DNA of 64,000 nucleotides from Prostheceraeus crozeri (GCA_907163375.1 CAJQUW010003149.1:156327-220326), one strand, 5' to 3'. Shown: positions 23,758 to 36,967, counted from the first letter of the stretch. Translations and numbers: made by a program. Notes: generated by a model from the letters alone, not told the origin.

Positions 23758-26700
23758 CTAGAAGAAAAGATGAAGTCACAGTAGATGGATAAACTTTAAT
23801 CGGAGACTGTTTTGTGATGTGATTTTCACAATGTCCTCTTGCGTAATGAAACTTGAAACTACTAGCCTTTAAATCAGAAAGAAGACTTTGCTTCCACACA
23901 AAACGTTGACTCCATAATCGAGCCATGCCATGCCTTTGATTTCTATATTATTCTCTTCTTTTACGCTTGTAGTAACGAAGTGAGAGCTCCAACCAGCAGC
24001 GATGGGAAATTATCGAGATCTCCCATCAGCAATTACAGGAGGAGCAGCAGTAGACTTCTATTAAGACTTCGTTTTGTTACATCTATATTCCACCTGTGAA
24101 CACACGTCGCAACACAAAAACAAACATTAAATTGACGATTCATGTTTCAGTCAATTTCTTGTGTACTAGCGATGTCAAATTACACAAATTTTGATCAGCT
24201 GATGAAGAAAGCAATTACCTCTGTGCCTACTGTTACAAATCCTGTTGTGCAATTTTCCATTGTTCAATGTTGATGCATGTATTGTTGAAATAATTGAAAA
24301 AACGGAAATGCGTGAGTTAACTAAAAACACTAAAACAAATCAGGATTGAGATATTTACGTCATAACCCTGCCAGCAACATGAAAAGGAAAAATTAGTAAA
24401 TAGAATTTGGGTAAGAAACTCTTGCTGTAATATATGAATAAAGGAAAAGTGTCTGACAATTTGATTTCTAATTGTAAAATTCCATGATTTCTGCCTGTCT
24501 CATACTATAATTTATGGTAGTTTGAAAGTGTAGAAAAAGTGACTTTTTGCATGAGAAAAAATTGCACAATGCACAGATATCGATCTCTTACATAATGTCA
24601 CGAAGGATGTATGAATATCTTTAAATTGGAGTTACAATCTCCTTCGAACTGGCAGATTGATGATTCCTCTACCGGATCAACGATCTTCATCTTGTAAGAG
24701 ACATTCACTACGAATCGCCGAGTCGATTATCTATGCGCATATCTCTGACGTAGTTTTGAATAGGTTTTGCTCAGGCATTTAAACATAAACATTTTGGAAA
24801 GAGTCAAATTTTTTGATGGCAAAATATTTGATTATTGGTAACGACATATTCCAGCTGCCACTAGCAGCTATATTCAGGCAAGTGTTGAAGGAATAGATTT
24901 TCCTAGTATACGCAATTGTAGATATCTGATGTATCCAGCCATTCCACTTACTTCAACTATAATATAGAAATTATTGAATTGAATCACTTTCAAATATCTA
25001 TCTTTCAGTGGAGTTCCGTTAAAACTAATAATGAATTCTAGTGCTAAAATTTGCTTTAAAATTAACAACGAATTTTAATATTGTATTTATTATTTCCGCT
25101 AATTAAATTGAAAATCTCCGCCATTATCATTGGCCATGACTTTGAATACAATATTGAAATTTGAAGCTCTACAGATAACTTTTACACATTCTCTCAATAT
25201 TTTATAACATGTGTTTGATATAAAGGCACTAAAGCGACACACTTGCTGCTCTTTCTCTGATAACCTGTCGGACAGAATCACTAAATGTACATCGCCCAGA
25301 ATTTGTATAAAAAATGACTATGGGTTCCTGAACGCAAATTTTCAAGCTATTGCATACAATTAACGATGCGATGATCCGTTCCCATATTTCTCGTCCGGAC
25401 TGTCAGAATTCGCATAAACGAGATAGTTTATGCAGTATATGAACCACCATTAAAGCTGTGATATTTTTGACAAGTTTTTAAGCAGATAATGAGATATGAC
25501 CAAAATACTGGTACAAATAGATTATCACTTCCTTTTTCACCCTTACATTCCATAATGCTGAATATCCCGTTTAAACAATCCAACCACCACAGATCTTCAA
25601 GATATGGCATCTACATACAAGGCTCCATACACAACAGATGAGAATAAGAGCTGATGATACCTCAACAACTCTATTCTCTGGTAACGGAAGGCTTTAGTAA
25701 TTGGTGCTAGAATAGTCCGTTAAAATCGAGCCGCGTCTAGGCAGTAGACACTTCAATACGCAGTCACTAACCTATCATCCCTTTTGCATACAATTTTGCA
25801 TCTGGATAGAAAACAAGTTGACATACAATGTTCAGACGATTTGTGGCGACTGGCTACTTTCAATAAGCTGTCTCATGCGAGGAGTTAATTGGAAAATAAA
25901 AATATATCGCATCTGATACATATCTCCACTGTTCATTCAATCTTTAGCTGAATTTATCTTTCAATTTTGTGTTGTGGGACATTAAAGGTAAGCCCTCTAT
26001 TAGCGTGCATGGCCGGTATTTACTTTTGGCTTTTGTCATCAAACCTATAGAATTATGATAAATGGCGTTCATTAATGGAGTTGAAATCAGCATCACATTA
26101 TGAGAACTTAAACCGTGAGATGAACGCTTGAATGCGTCTTATCCGCTGCTGGTGAGAATAAAGTCCTTCACTTACTATAAATCAAATAAAAATATAAAGG
26201 TGAATTCACATAAAAAATCAATCGTGATTATAGCTTACTATTTAAGGTGATCTTGTTAATTAATGCAAAATCAATCATTAACTTGAATATTGCTTGAATC
26301 ATACTTGAATTTCCCTTTCCTCTCGCTTCAAAACATGTGCTCCGATCGAGCACTGAAATTCGATCTAGCGCACGAACACTCTTCCACTTCAATGTCATTG
26401 TCATTGGATGAAATACATATGTTGATATGTTGTAGACCGAATATCTCTAAGTTGACTGCAATAAATGCATTCATTTCAAAGGATGCTCATTATGCATGAT
26501 AAATGAACAGAAAAATGCACAAGAACAGAACCAGTAGGTCAATCCCATTTTCTTTGATACATTTCTTCTTCTTGAATTGATCGCAGACATGGTGATATTT
26601 AATACACCCTTGTTTATGCAATCTTCACTATATCAGGTATTTAGTATTTGCCATACAGACCGGAATGAACGAGTTTTCAGACTTTTCAGGTCTAGAGAGT

Positions 26701-28329
26701 AATGACTAAGTGAACAGATTCATTATTCGCTGAAAATACTACAAAAAGGCGTCCAAGGAAAGATATTCCACACACTAACAACACAATCAGCGAAAAAATC
26801 CTCTACAGTTCAGCTTGACTGAGACGTTACTTTCACGCAATGTCCGCGGGTAGCAACTTGATTACATTCGCTGAATAATTTGCAAGATTGCATTTGGTAA
26901 ATCAAATATAATCTTTCTATTTTCGAATGAATATAAAGGGCGAGATGAATACCGTATTCACTGTAACGGACACTGACTATATGAAAAGCAGTTTTAACAA
27001 AACGTTGTAAAAGATTACACAGCAATCTTTGGCCTTAATGAGATTAATGTAGCAATATATAAGTAGTATCGTAATCATATGTAGTATTATATTGTAGCAG
27101 AGCAGGGAACAGGCCTGTCGAACTTGAAGAAATTTGTCGTTTCATGCAGATTATCAGTTGGTTTAGTTGAATGCAATCACTTAATCAACCAATTAAAATG
27201 AATTATGCGTCACTTTATTCCAGTGACTAAAATCACCACTCTTTTACTCTGTGTCAGCCATGTAATGGTTGTCGAGCCTTGATTGTCCACGAGCATTACT
27301 CAGCTCAACTTAAACAAACGCAGTTGACATAAACTTGGTGCGTGTTTGTTCGCACGGCTACAGATTCAGTTTTTTACTGCTTAAAACCACAATGTAAATA
27401 TCCGCCCACCTAATAATGTTTACCAAATAAATCTAACAGAATTTGATTAATGTTGGGGATTCCCTGAATTCTGTCAGCTTTCAATAAACGATTAGCTTAC
27501 ATGAGCAACTTAACAACGGTGCATCAACATCATTTTAGCATGTCAAAGTTTGCACTTAGTACAAAAAACAGATTCGAGATTGTAGATTCAAAAAGACAAG
27601 CCTATCAGCTTATCAATATTGTTTCTAATAGCCAGTCCGAGAGGTCATTCATAAAGAAGTTTTTCTGAAAAATGCGTTGACAAGAGTATATTCAAAATAA
27701 AAAATTTAACGATCACCCGACGCGTTTCGTATATACAGACAGTATCAAAGGCCTTAATTAGGCATTGGTTTATATTTTGATAAGACATTCAATGAACCAA
27801 CCAGAAATAGATTTCTTATTAGTAGAAACAGCTATCAGCATTAGCATGTGATGAAGCTTGTAAACTCTATGACAAATCTAAGAAAATCTATTCGGATTCT
27901 CTATCAATAATTCATTGGCTGCAAACTTGTAGAACAATTAATGGTCATTCGTTGTTAGTAATTTCAAATGAAATGAAGAAACATCAACAATTGGACTACA
28001 CAACAAAATGCTCAAATTTATTGAAGCTCAACAAAAAATTCTATAACAACATCATGAGAAAATTCTTGCGAGAGATCTTTACACTACCTTGTTCTATAAA
28101 AATGAAAAAATATGAAAATTTCAATACAAAGCTGTGAAACTTGAATGTGAATGATACTTTCAAACAAATGTGAATGTCAATTGGGATATTATGTATGGTC
28201 GAACACATCAGGAGGTTTCAAGATTTTGGTTGCTTCAAAATGAGCTTTATGAGTCATCGAACAGTTACCAGCCCAGGCATTTGTCCCTACCTATCATGGG
28301 AAGACACCAACATCACATCGGAGTGTCCT
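23758..28329 (-). other. Intron 12, part without recognised features
   Basis: About 4.6 kb of AT-rich intron upstream of exon 13. No element, exon or RNA gene could be supported. Additional small exons of the same phase could be hidden here. Confidence 0.5.
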
Positions 28330-28810
28330 TTCTCTGAACCCCTTCATCACACCTGCTTGTCATTCCTCCCAGCCCCTTCACCACACCTGCCTGTCATTCC
28401 TCCCAACCCCTTCACCACATGTACCTGTCCTTCCTCCCAACCGCTTCAACACACATGTCCTTTCTCCCAACCCCATCACCACACCTGCCTGTCCTTCCTC
28501 CCAACCCCTTCACCATACCTGGCTGTCATTCCTCCCAACCCCTTAACCACATCTGCCTGTCCTTCCTCCCAACCCCTTCACCATACCTGGCTGTCATTCC
28601 TCCCAACCCCTTAACCACACCTGGCTGTCCTTCCTCCCAGCCCCTTCACCACACCTGCCTGTCCTTTCTCCCAGCCCCTTCAACACATCTGCCTGTCCTT
28701 CCTCCCACCCACTTCACCACACCTGCCTGTCCTTCATCCCAACCCCATCACCACAACTGCCTGTCCTTCCTCCCAACCCGTCCACCACAATCGCCTGTTC
28801 TTTCTCCCTG
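28330..28810. repeat. 34-base minisatellite, about 14 units
   Basis: Tandem units with the core CTGTCCTTCCTCCCAACCCC then TTCACCACAC, C-rich on the + strand. The period of 34 bases is not a multiple of three, so the proline-rich + strand frames across it (28174-28614 and 28419-28820) are frame-rotating artefacts. It lies in the intron 210 bases past the 3' end of exon 12. Confidence 0.92.
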
Positions 28811-29016
28811 CCAATTATGACCATTTATACACCAATGAGGAAGTTGGCTGTTTTGAATTACTGATGTATTCGACTTTCTAAATACCAATTGAGTTCTTGA
28901 TCATTTGAAACAGAAAATAGGTGAACTGTGAACAGATTAACTATGAAAATTCAGTGCCAGGAACTGTCAACAATCGAAACTAATACACGTCATTAACTCG
29001 GATACCGTGTATTGAC

Positions 29017-31137
29017 CTTTCGATGATTTTGGAGTTGATAATGATGAATCCCTTCTCAATTCATCTGCAGGAAGATCGGTTGACGATTCGACATTCGACT
29101 TAGCATTCTCTGAATTTGCGTCTGTTTCTCTGTTGTTCAGTGGCGTGCTGGTAGGCGTGTCTTGGCTCACTAAAGAAATGTTTCCTTCTGATTTCAAGAC
29201 TGCTTTTTCGATTTCACCGTTTATGCCGCAATTTGCAGGTTCTGGTTCATCCATTCTGCTTGGAGCACTTTCATAATTGGTAGATGGCATTTCCAAAGCT
29301 TTCTTTGCATCCATGTCGTTCTCTTTCTTTGGGGGGTCAGTCTCTATGATGCTTTCCTTCTTTGGGGAGTCAGTCTCTCTGTTGCTTTCCCTCTTTGGGG
29401 AGTCAGATTCTCTGATGTTCTCCCTCTTTGGGGAGTCAGTTTCTCTGATGTTCTCCCTCTTTGGGGAATCAGTCTCTCTGATGTTCTCCCTCTTTGGGGA
29501 GTCAGTCTCTCTGATGTTCTCCCTCTTCGGGGAGTCAGTTTCTCTGATGCTCTCCCTCTTTGGGGAGTCAGTTTCTCTGATGCTATCCCTCTTTGGGGAG
29601 TCAGTTTCTCTGATGCTATCCCTCTTTGGGGAGTCAGTTTCTCTAATGCTATTCCTCTTTGGGGAGTCAGTTTCTCTGATGCTCTCTTTCTTTGGGGAGT
29701 CAGTCTCTCTGATGTTCTCCCTCTTTGGGGAGTCAGTTTCTCTGATGCTCTCTTTCTTTGGGGAGTCAGTCTCTCTGATGTTCTCCCTCTTTGGGGAGTC
29801 AGTTTCTCTGATGTTCTCCCTCTTTGGGGAGTCAGTTTCTCTGATGTTCTCCCTCTTTGGGGAATCAGTCTCTTTGATGTTCTCCCTCTTTGGGGAGTCA
29901 GTTTCTCTGATGTTCTCCCTCTTTGGGGAATCAGTCTCTTTGATGTTCTCCCTCTTTGGTGATTCTGTCTCTCTGATGCTCTCTTTCTTTGGGGAGTCAG
30001 TCTCTCTGATGCTCTCTTTCTTTGGGGAGTCAGTCTCTCTAATGTTCTCCCTCTTTGGGGAGTCAGTCTCACTGATGCTCTCCCTCTTTGGTGATTCTGT
30101 CTCTCTGATGCTCTCTTTCTTTGGGGAGTCAGTTTCTCTAATGCTCACCTTCCTTGGTGAGTCAGTCTCTCTGATGCTATCTTGCTTTGGAGAGTAGGTC
30201 TCTCTGATGCTATCTTTCTGTGGAGAATCACCTTCCCTTATGTACTCACTCTTCGGAGAGTCGGCATCGCCTATGTTCTCCTTCGGAAAAGATTCATCTC
30301 TACTGGCCGACGCATTACGTTCCGTGTCCTCAGACTGTGACATATTCGTCTGAGTTTCCTCTTTGCTATATGAGACGTCATCCTCAGTATGTGCTTCAGA
30401 TTTTGGAGATCTTCTATCGTCTCGCGAAGTATTATATGTCTCATCATCTTTTTCTTCCCATATTTCAATTTCTTTTCTTTCCCAATCACTGTCTGTGACT
30501 TGTCCTTCATCAGAAGTTCCTGGATAAGGTGGTGGATCGAATGGAATGTTCTTTTCCTGCTCCCAATCACTCGGATTCGAGTATTCTGAATACACAGCTT
30601 CTTCTTCTACACTCGTTTCTCTATTACTCTTCTCCTCAGTTGGCCTTTGACGTTTCTTTAGATCCTCCTCTATTTTCTTGTCTATGTCTTCTTCTTTTCC
30701 ATAAATACTTTCCTCCAATTCCTTCTCTAGTTGCTGTTCATCTTCACTTTTCTCCGCAATGCTCTCTTCTTCGACTTGCTGGCGTAGACGTCTCCCCCTG
30801 GAGGCACGGAAACTTTGAGCAGCTGGACGTTCAGAATCTGGAGGTGTGGGAGTCAATATCGACCGCTGTTTGACTTCTTCTGGAAGAGGCGTCCTCTCCT
30901 CTTCATCGTCATCAAACTGTTCTTCATATGCAACTTCTAAGTATTCTTCGTCATCATCTTTCATTATCTTTTCATCTTCATCCAAAACTTCAACAACCTC
31001 CTCATCTTCCATTTCTGTCTGCATTTCTACTTCCAATTGTTCGTCGGAACATACCAGAGGAGAATCTGTGACTTCAAAGTCTTCGTCATAATCGTCAACC
31101 GATGGTCTATTCACTTCAGCATCCGTCAGCGCAGTAT
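29017..31137 (-). CDS. ERICH3: ERICH3-like exon 12, acidic region plus 28 copies of an 11-residue repeat
   Basis: 2,121 bases, acceptor TTTTCCACAG, donor chosen at GTCAAT (29016-29015) because the split codon then gives Glu with exon 13. About residues 585-1292 of the projected protein. First 280 residues: very acidic (DDYDEDFEVTDSP, EDEEVVEVLDEDEK, runs of D/E) with coiled-coil-like EKELEESIYGKEEDIDKKI, and several Trp (DWEQEKN, SDWERKEIEIWEE). Then 28 tandem 11-residue units of the type DSPKRENIRET (29318-30262 in DNA, 33-base period) with changes mainly at positions 5-8 (KES, RDS, RNS), and a Ser/Thr-rich end. DYDEDFEV matches YEYEEDFEVDEE of vertebrate ERICH3. Each unit holds an SP-K/R site typical of proline-directed kinases. 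Predicted wholly disordered. Confidence 0.93.
29318..30262 (-). repeat. 33-base coding minisatellite (28 full units and a partial)
   Basis: In-frame tandem array inside exon 12. Unit boundaries set at the GAC TCC CCA AAG codons. Units in the middle differ at only a few positions, mostly codons 5-8, while the units at the two ends (DSPKSEYIREG, DPPKKEN) are more diverged, the usual picture of unequal exchange. Because 33 is a multiple of three and the unit lacks stops in several frames, long antisense open frames (306 and 242 codons) appear across it and should not be taken as genes. Confidence 0.97.
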
Positions 31138-31540
31138 CTGTGGAAAAGAGTCGAACGGTAATCCATAGAACGCTCTGAACAGGAGTTTAGAGTGTCAATC
31201 GAGTTGAAATGTGGAGAAGCATGAAATCTACGGTTGATAATAAATCGCATCGCTGAGATATGCGTCGGAGATCATCTAATCATATTTATAATTACCTTAG
31301 TTGACAGTGATCGCATCAGGCCACTGGCTTTCACGAGGTCGCAACTCATGTATCTTGCTCGCTCCCAACATAATCGTGAAAACTGTCTTGCTAACTGGGT
31401 ATCGAACACATTTATTCTGAAACTGAATTCAATCAGCAATTTTCTGTGGCCAACTGGAAACAGTCATAGTTATCAAAGGAAGCCAGGAGCGTCTTGTTTT
31501 TGGGACAAAGAATCTAACTCAGTCACCTATTCCTCTAGCT

Positions 31541-32256
31541 CAGGGGTGCGCAACCTTTTACATTTTTCGGCCGCCATTTCGAAGGCCGAATCACGGCCGC
31601 ACTTAATGTGTGTGCAAACAACTAGGTCAATGGCCTCAAATTAGCTTTCCATAATGAGTGACGTAATGAAAATCGCATAAAGGCATACTTCGTAAAGTGA
31701 GTTAGCAGGTTAACCCATATACGACCGACGATCATTTTTGACCCGAAAAGATTTTAAGCTTAACCCTTTCATGCATATTGTACTCTCTTGAGGACATTTT
31801 GACCCCGAAGCGGAAAAATTTGTAACAAAAGAAAGAGGAGATCAATGCGCTTTTAATGGATTTTAATGGTTTCTAATGGGGTTTTGAAGAATAAAGATTT
31901 GAAGCTAACGCGCACGAGCAATTCGAGCAAACTAGAATTGTCCCTTCTGTTTCTTTTAGCTGATGACTCTAGCCATGAATGCACGTGAATGTAACTTCCC
32001 TAAAATATTCTATTCATGAGTTATCGAACTGCTTGACCGCCTTCATCGCGCATGCAGGCGCGCATTTTTCCAAGCAGAATGGGCATAAAGGTGGTCGACA
32101 GTTACATGGTGACCAGCATGCTACCACAGTGACGATTGTTTTTCGATTGCTTTGAACTCCAGAAATATTTGCAATATACATGTACAATATTCTTTTTCAT
32201 TTGCTTCTAGTGTCACGGCCGCATGCGGCCGTAAGGCCGCAGGTTGCGCACCCCTG
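31541..32256. mobile_element. Non-autonomous hAT element with 8-base target duplication
   Basis: Ends CAGGGGTGCGCAACCT and AGGTTGCGCACCCCTG are exact inverted copies over 16 bases. Flanks CTCTAGCT (31533-31540) and CTCTAGTT (32257-32264) form an 8-base duplication with one mismatch, the hAT hallmark. 716 bases, no transposase. The subterminal parts are CG-rich (CGGCCGCC, GCATGCGGCCGTAAGGCCGC), a feature also seen in vertebrate hAT MITEs with the CAGGGGT...GCAACC end. It starts 404 bases upstream of exon 12. Confidence 0.93.
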
Positions 32257-32281
32257 CTCTAGTTAAACACTTAGATAATTA

Positions 32282-32905
32282 TGGGTTATTTTCACCCCCC
32301 CCCCACGTTTTCAAATTTGTCTAAAATCCGTAGAAATTAATCAATCGTCACAAAACTTTAAACACCCAGAAGTGAGAATGTTTTCTACCCACACACCAAA
32401 ATTTGTGCAAATCGGACAAGCACTTTTTGAATTAGGGGCGACAACTTGAAGTGCAGCGATGTCTCTGCAGCTTGATCTGACTTCTTCTGACCTCATCGTC
32501 TGAGCAGGAAGCACTTGAGGTCAACAAAGTCATTTCCCGACAACTCGTGAAGTGATGATGACCAGGCCACATCCCTTATACAAACATCTTTAACTTAAGA
32601 AAAGGCGTGGCAAAGTAATGGTCGTGGGAAGATTTCAAATAGCAGCGGATGAGACGAAGAGGGAGAGAGAACAATACACACACGAGTGACAATAATGCGT
32701 CGAACAGACGAAGTCAGATCAAGCTGTTGGCATCGCTAAGCTTCACGATGCTATCGTCTCTAATGCAAAAAGTACTTGTCCGATCTGCACAAATTTTTGT
32801 ATGTGGGTAGAAAATGTGCCTAAGTACGTCTACCTGAAGTTTGGTGACGATTGATTCATTTTTGCAAATTTTAGACAAGTTTGAAAACTTGGGGGGGACA
32901 ACCCA
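32282..32905. mobile_element. MITE with about 150-base terminal inverted repeats, TA-flanked
   Basis: Starts TGGGTT and ends AACCCA, with TA on both sides. Left end (about 32282-32430: C-run, CACGTTTTCAAATTTGTC, AATCAATCGTCAC, TTTTCTACCCACA, AATCGGACAAGCACTTTTT) matches the inverse of the right end (about 32762-32905). The 330-base centre is not repeated and has no transposase. 624 bases in all. A truncated second copy lies at 10757-11305. The TA flank suggests a Tc1/mariner-type enzyme moved it. Confidence 0.88.
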
Positions 32906-35900
32906 TAGGCATAGATACTTGATTGGCAAGCCACTTTCCATGGTAGAGCTAGGAACAAGACGAACTAGTTTACCTAAACGACCTCGTGAGAGCATGCTAC
33001 TATACAATATCCATCGCCTAGACTAAGCAGCTCTCCAACGACTGCATGATGCATTTGGAAGATGTTTTCTCATCATCATGCATTCACCTCTTTCATATAG
33101 CATTTTCATGCATTGATGTTCTGCACAAGATAATAAGGTAACAATTACAAATAACATCTATGAATAAAAGTGAGAATATATTCAGCCAAAACATTTTCAA
33201 ATACATACAAAATGCTCTATCATATCTAAATTGTACAGAAATTCATTGATCGCAAGTTTATGACCACATGTCTCTGAGTTCAAGAAAGAATTGTAGACTG
33301 CCAGTTTGCGTAGACATATTAGAAAAATGCCCAGACTTGCACATTTCAAGCACTGTATTCCTCAGACTGCGCATTATCCGACGAAGACTTGCCAGCATGG
33401 TTAGGAAGATCAAAACCAACTGATGACATCTGAGCAATGCAAAGGACTGCACAAAAGGCTGCTCGTCTGTTAAGCGAAGTAGCATATCACTACAAGATTG
33501 CGACTGCCATCGAGTACAACTTTAGTTCTTAAATTGCGCATATCGGTGGAGATTTTTCTAAATGACATCCTCAACTGACAAACTGACACCACATGAGCAT
33601 TCCTCTCTATGATGAGATACTAGGATTGAGAAATAAGAGCAGCCTACTGTGCTCGTGCAGTCCATCAGCTAGATCAGCTATTCTAGATATTACAAGCTAG
33701 CTTATGCTTCTCAAAGCCATGCTGAAGAGTCCCTGTAGGACGAAACATAGCGTCAATGGCTGGCAAGATGTTTCGCTTCAATTGTTCAAGACTGTGGATA
33801 TTTTTTGTGTCTGTTTTTATATTTAAAGATGTAATCAGTTGAATACAAGCAAGCCAAACATTTATAAAGATTAGGAATACAGTAAGGATCATGATTTTCA
33901 CCATCAAGTAGGTCATATTTGGTATCTATCGAAATACAATCTGTCATATAGTTTTGTAAACTAACTTCTTCCACAAGTCAATAGAGCGATGAGAAAATGT
34001 GTCACGCGTGATTGACACACACACACAGTCACACAAGACAATTTACAAACTGAGTAAGACCTGTTTTATACTGTCTGTAGCCGCAACCATCATTTTCATG
34101 GCGAAGCGCAATTAGTTCAATCGTCTTTCGTTCAATCACAGATTCAGAAAGAAATAGCGCATTGATATCAATGAGACATATCAAAATGAATATCTTCTGT
34201 ATGTGTTTCATCTATCATTTGTGAGATCAGACATAAGATCAAAGGAGGCAAGTTTTGTGTTGTGCAATAATTTTGCAGACATTTTGTGCATTCAAGCTCT
34301 CAGCTCTTGCATTTTCGACTGAAGTCATGGCAGTTCTTCTTTTACCAAAAGACGAACACGACAAAACTTGCTGAACTTCTAAAAATATTTCGCAGAATTG
34401 TGACTTTGACATAGGTGAATTTTCTCGCTACCTTTGTTCAGCTAGCATTGATATCAAATCAGAACGAACGACGATCAATCGGCATTAATGCATCAACAAG
34501 TACACACTTTAAAGTTAGAGTTATTTGCGTGGACTATGTCACTATACATTTGTGTTCTGATACAGTTCCATCTGTAGAAGCATCTATATGCAGCTTGCAG
34601 CTCAGTGTAAAAGGTCTGTCGTGTGCTTCATACCTCAAGTGATCATTCAATACCTCTGAAACAGCACTTCAAATTGCACATCGCCTAAATGAACATTTGA
34701 ATTCAAGACAACTGAGACATCATCTGTTATATGAACTGATTGCATGGTCATATCATCAAGCGTCGAGTCTGGAGGACAACAATGATTTTCATTTTATGCT
34801 ACGTTGCTCAATCGTACATAGAGCATAATCGCCACTGAGATTAACTATGTAAAAGTCTACCATAAATCACAGAAGATTGTGGGAATCCTTCGCAGATAAA
34901 TATCCAATTGTAAACAACCTTAATAAGCAGGTACACGTAACACTGATATATTCCCCCTGCAACACATCGTCCATCACCCGAATTTAGCTGCTGACTTGTT
35001 CATGTTTCATCTAATCTGAGAAAGAGAGGGAATTACCATTTACTAGAATGCGAATGTGGCCTACATGTCAGCATAAAATCGGAATGATGCCTTGTCAAGG
35101 TATCATTCGAATGAGCATTTGAGGAAATTCACTTGCAAAACCAGTCGGGTTCCTCAAAGATTTGGTTCCCCGAAAACGTAAAATCAACGTTCATACTTTG
35201 ATAAAACAAAGTCTAGTCGGGAGAAAAAATCTCATTACCGCAGCTTCTTTAATGCAAATGATCTGATCAGAAAATTTTGATAAAAATTGAAGCATAAAAG
35301 GTGACAAGCAAATATATACAAGCTTTTCATGAAATTATTAGTGAGGCGTCGGACTGTGACTTTTCTGCACCTTGCGCATGGTTTGCGGGAGATCTCGAGT
35401 CCCAATATCCAATCAAACTGAGGAACTGCACCAAAGCCCGCAGATGACACTGTGCATGGCTTGAGACTGGTGTGCACACATCAGAATGGCTAAGTATGGT
35501 TTACACTTCACTTGTTAACATATTCGGAGCAATTCGCATGAATGAACAAATAACTGACTTCATTTGTGATAGAGCGTGATATTCGCACTCATATGTAAAC
35601 AGATTATATCAATTTGTCGAATGAAATCTAACTGCATTCGCATTTTAGAAGCAGACGTACATTGTTGATATTTGATATGTCATGAAACATACCCATGACA
35701 AATGCAACATCAAATACTATTCAAAATTGTAGCAATTTTCCTTTCACTCAAAAACTGATTTTGAAGTATGTGAGCAATCCTTCTAGATTATTTGAAATAT
35801 TTTACAAGGAATGTGTGACATATTCGAGACATTTCGGTTTATCAAAAATTACAAACTTTGATGTAAACCAGAGAACGAATCAATATCTTAGCATTGAATT

Positions 35901-36872
35901 ACTAAGACAATGCATCTGCAATGTACTTGAAAATTGATGAAAAATCCTGTTACTATTAAAATAATCCATTTAGGTAGAATAACACAGCTGGGTTTTCTTT
36001 TTACTTTTAATATGCCTTTTGAAGCTTCTTTGTGATCTATAAATATTTTTACAAGTGCATGTAGACTTCTCTTCTACTTATCGAGTGTCTTATAAGTAGT
36101 GTTTGTTTCAATCTTATTTTGCTAAAGATGCTTAGCCTTTGCTTGGCCGAGGGCTATTAGAGCATCGCTTGCAATCGTTCGCAGGAGAGTTCACCATCCA
36201 TTAGCCTATGTAGTTTATTCAGTACAAACTGACGATGCGTGACGGACGCCTCGTGAAGTGCATCGCATAGAAAATGGAAAAAGATGACATTGTATCTGTC
36301 CTTTCGCCAAATTGAAAAAATGAATGACGACCGCAGTATACTTAAACAATTTTTTAAACTATGTAGAAACTAAAAAGATCAACACAGCATGATGAAGGAC
36401 AGTAATATCAGATAACCGCAAACCCTGTGCAGCGAATGAATCACAATCCAACGGCCCCATATTACTGATATTCATAATCTGTTAAGCTCAGCTGATTATG
36501 TTGATTTTCTCTTTTACTACTCAATAAAGCAGATTTGCTCATGCTCTGATGATGTTCAGTTGCCTTCATTCTCTACCTCAGCAAACTTGTCACTTCAACT
36601 GACCCTCAACTTCCAGGAAAGCCGGAAGAGGAACATGTGGCCCCTCATCTTCCTCTACAACATGTTCAAAGACATCCAAAGGCTGAGAATCAGCCGAGAA
36701 TGGACGGTCAGACCATTGAGTGAACACATCACGTCTCATCTCAGAGCAGCCGCGACACATATACATTTGAATCCGTGGCCAATCTAGTGAAGTTAAGCGT
36801 TTCAACAGTCAAAGTATTTAATGAATGAGTTAGAGAATCTCTATTAATACTTCATGAATTGAATATTCTTAC
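32906..36872 (-). other. Intron 11, part without recognised features
   Basis: About 4 kb of AT-rich intron between the long-armed MITE and exon 11. Contains a short CA-rich run near 34014-34035. I found no mobile element, exon or RNA gene that I can support. Confidence 0.5.
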
Positions 36873-36967
36873 CATCTGAGGATTCCACTGCAGCTTTTGC
36901 AGATTTTGACGAGCGTTTTGGTTTGATACTTGATTCCACCGGAATTGCTCCACGTTCAACTTGACAT
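36873..36967 (-). CDS. ERICH3: ERICH3-like exon 11
   Basis: 95 bases, acceptor TGTTTCAG, donor GTAAGA. The first base completes the Lys of the CYKC motif; the rest reads CQVERGAIPVESSIKPKRSS KSAKAAVESSD in two runs. Lys/Ser-rich, leading out of DUF4590 just as the vertebrate protein turns into a Lys/Glu-rich tail. A second frame is open by chance over these 95 bases, but only this one fits both neighbouring phases. Its last base joins exon 12 to give an Asp codon. Confidence 0.85.

Noticed and set aside
28174-28820. Proline-rich + strand open frames
   Set aside because: They cover the 34-base minisatellite; the period rotates the frame, as expected of non-coding repeats.
29318-30262. Possible CRISPR-like array
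   Set aside because: Units are contiguous, without spacers, and in frame within a eukaryotic exon.
31234-31644. 136-codon + strand open frame
   Set aside because: It runs across the boundary of the hAT MITE and has no family resemblance.
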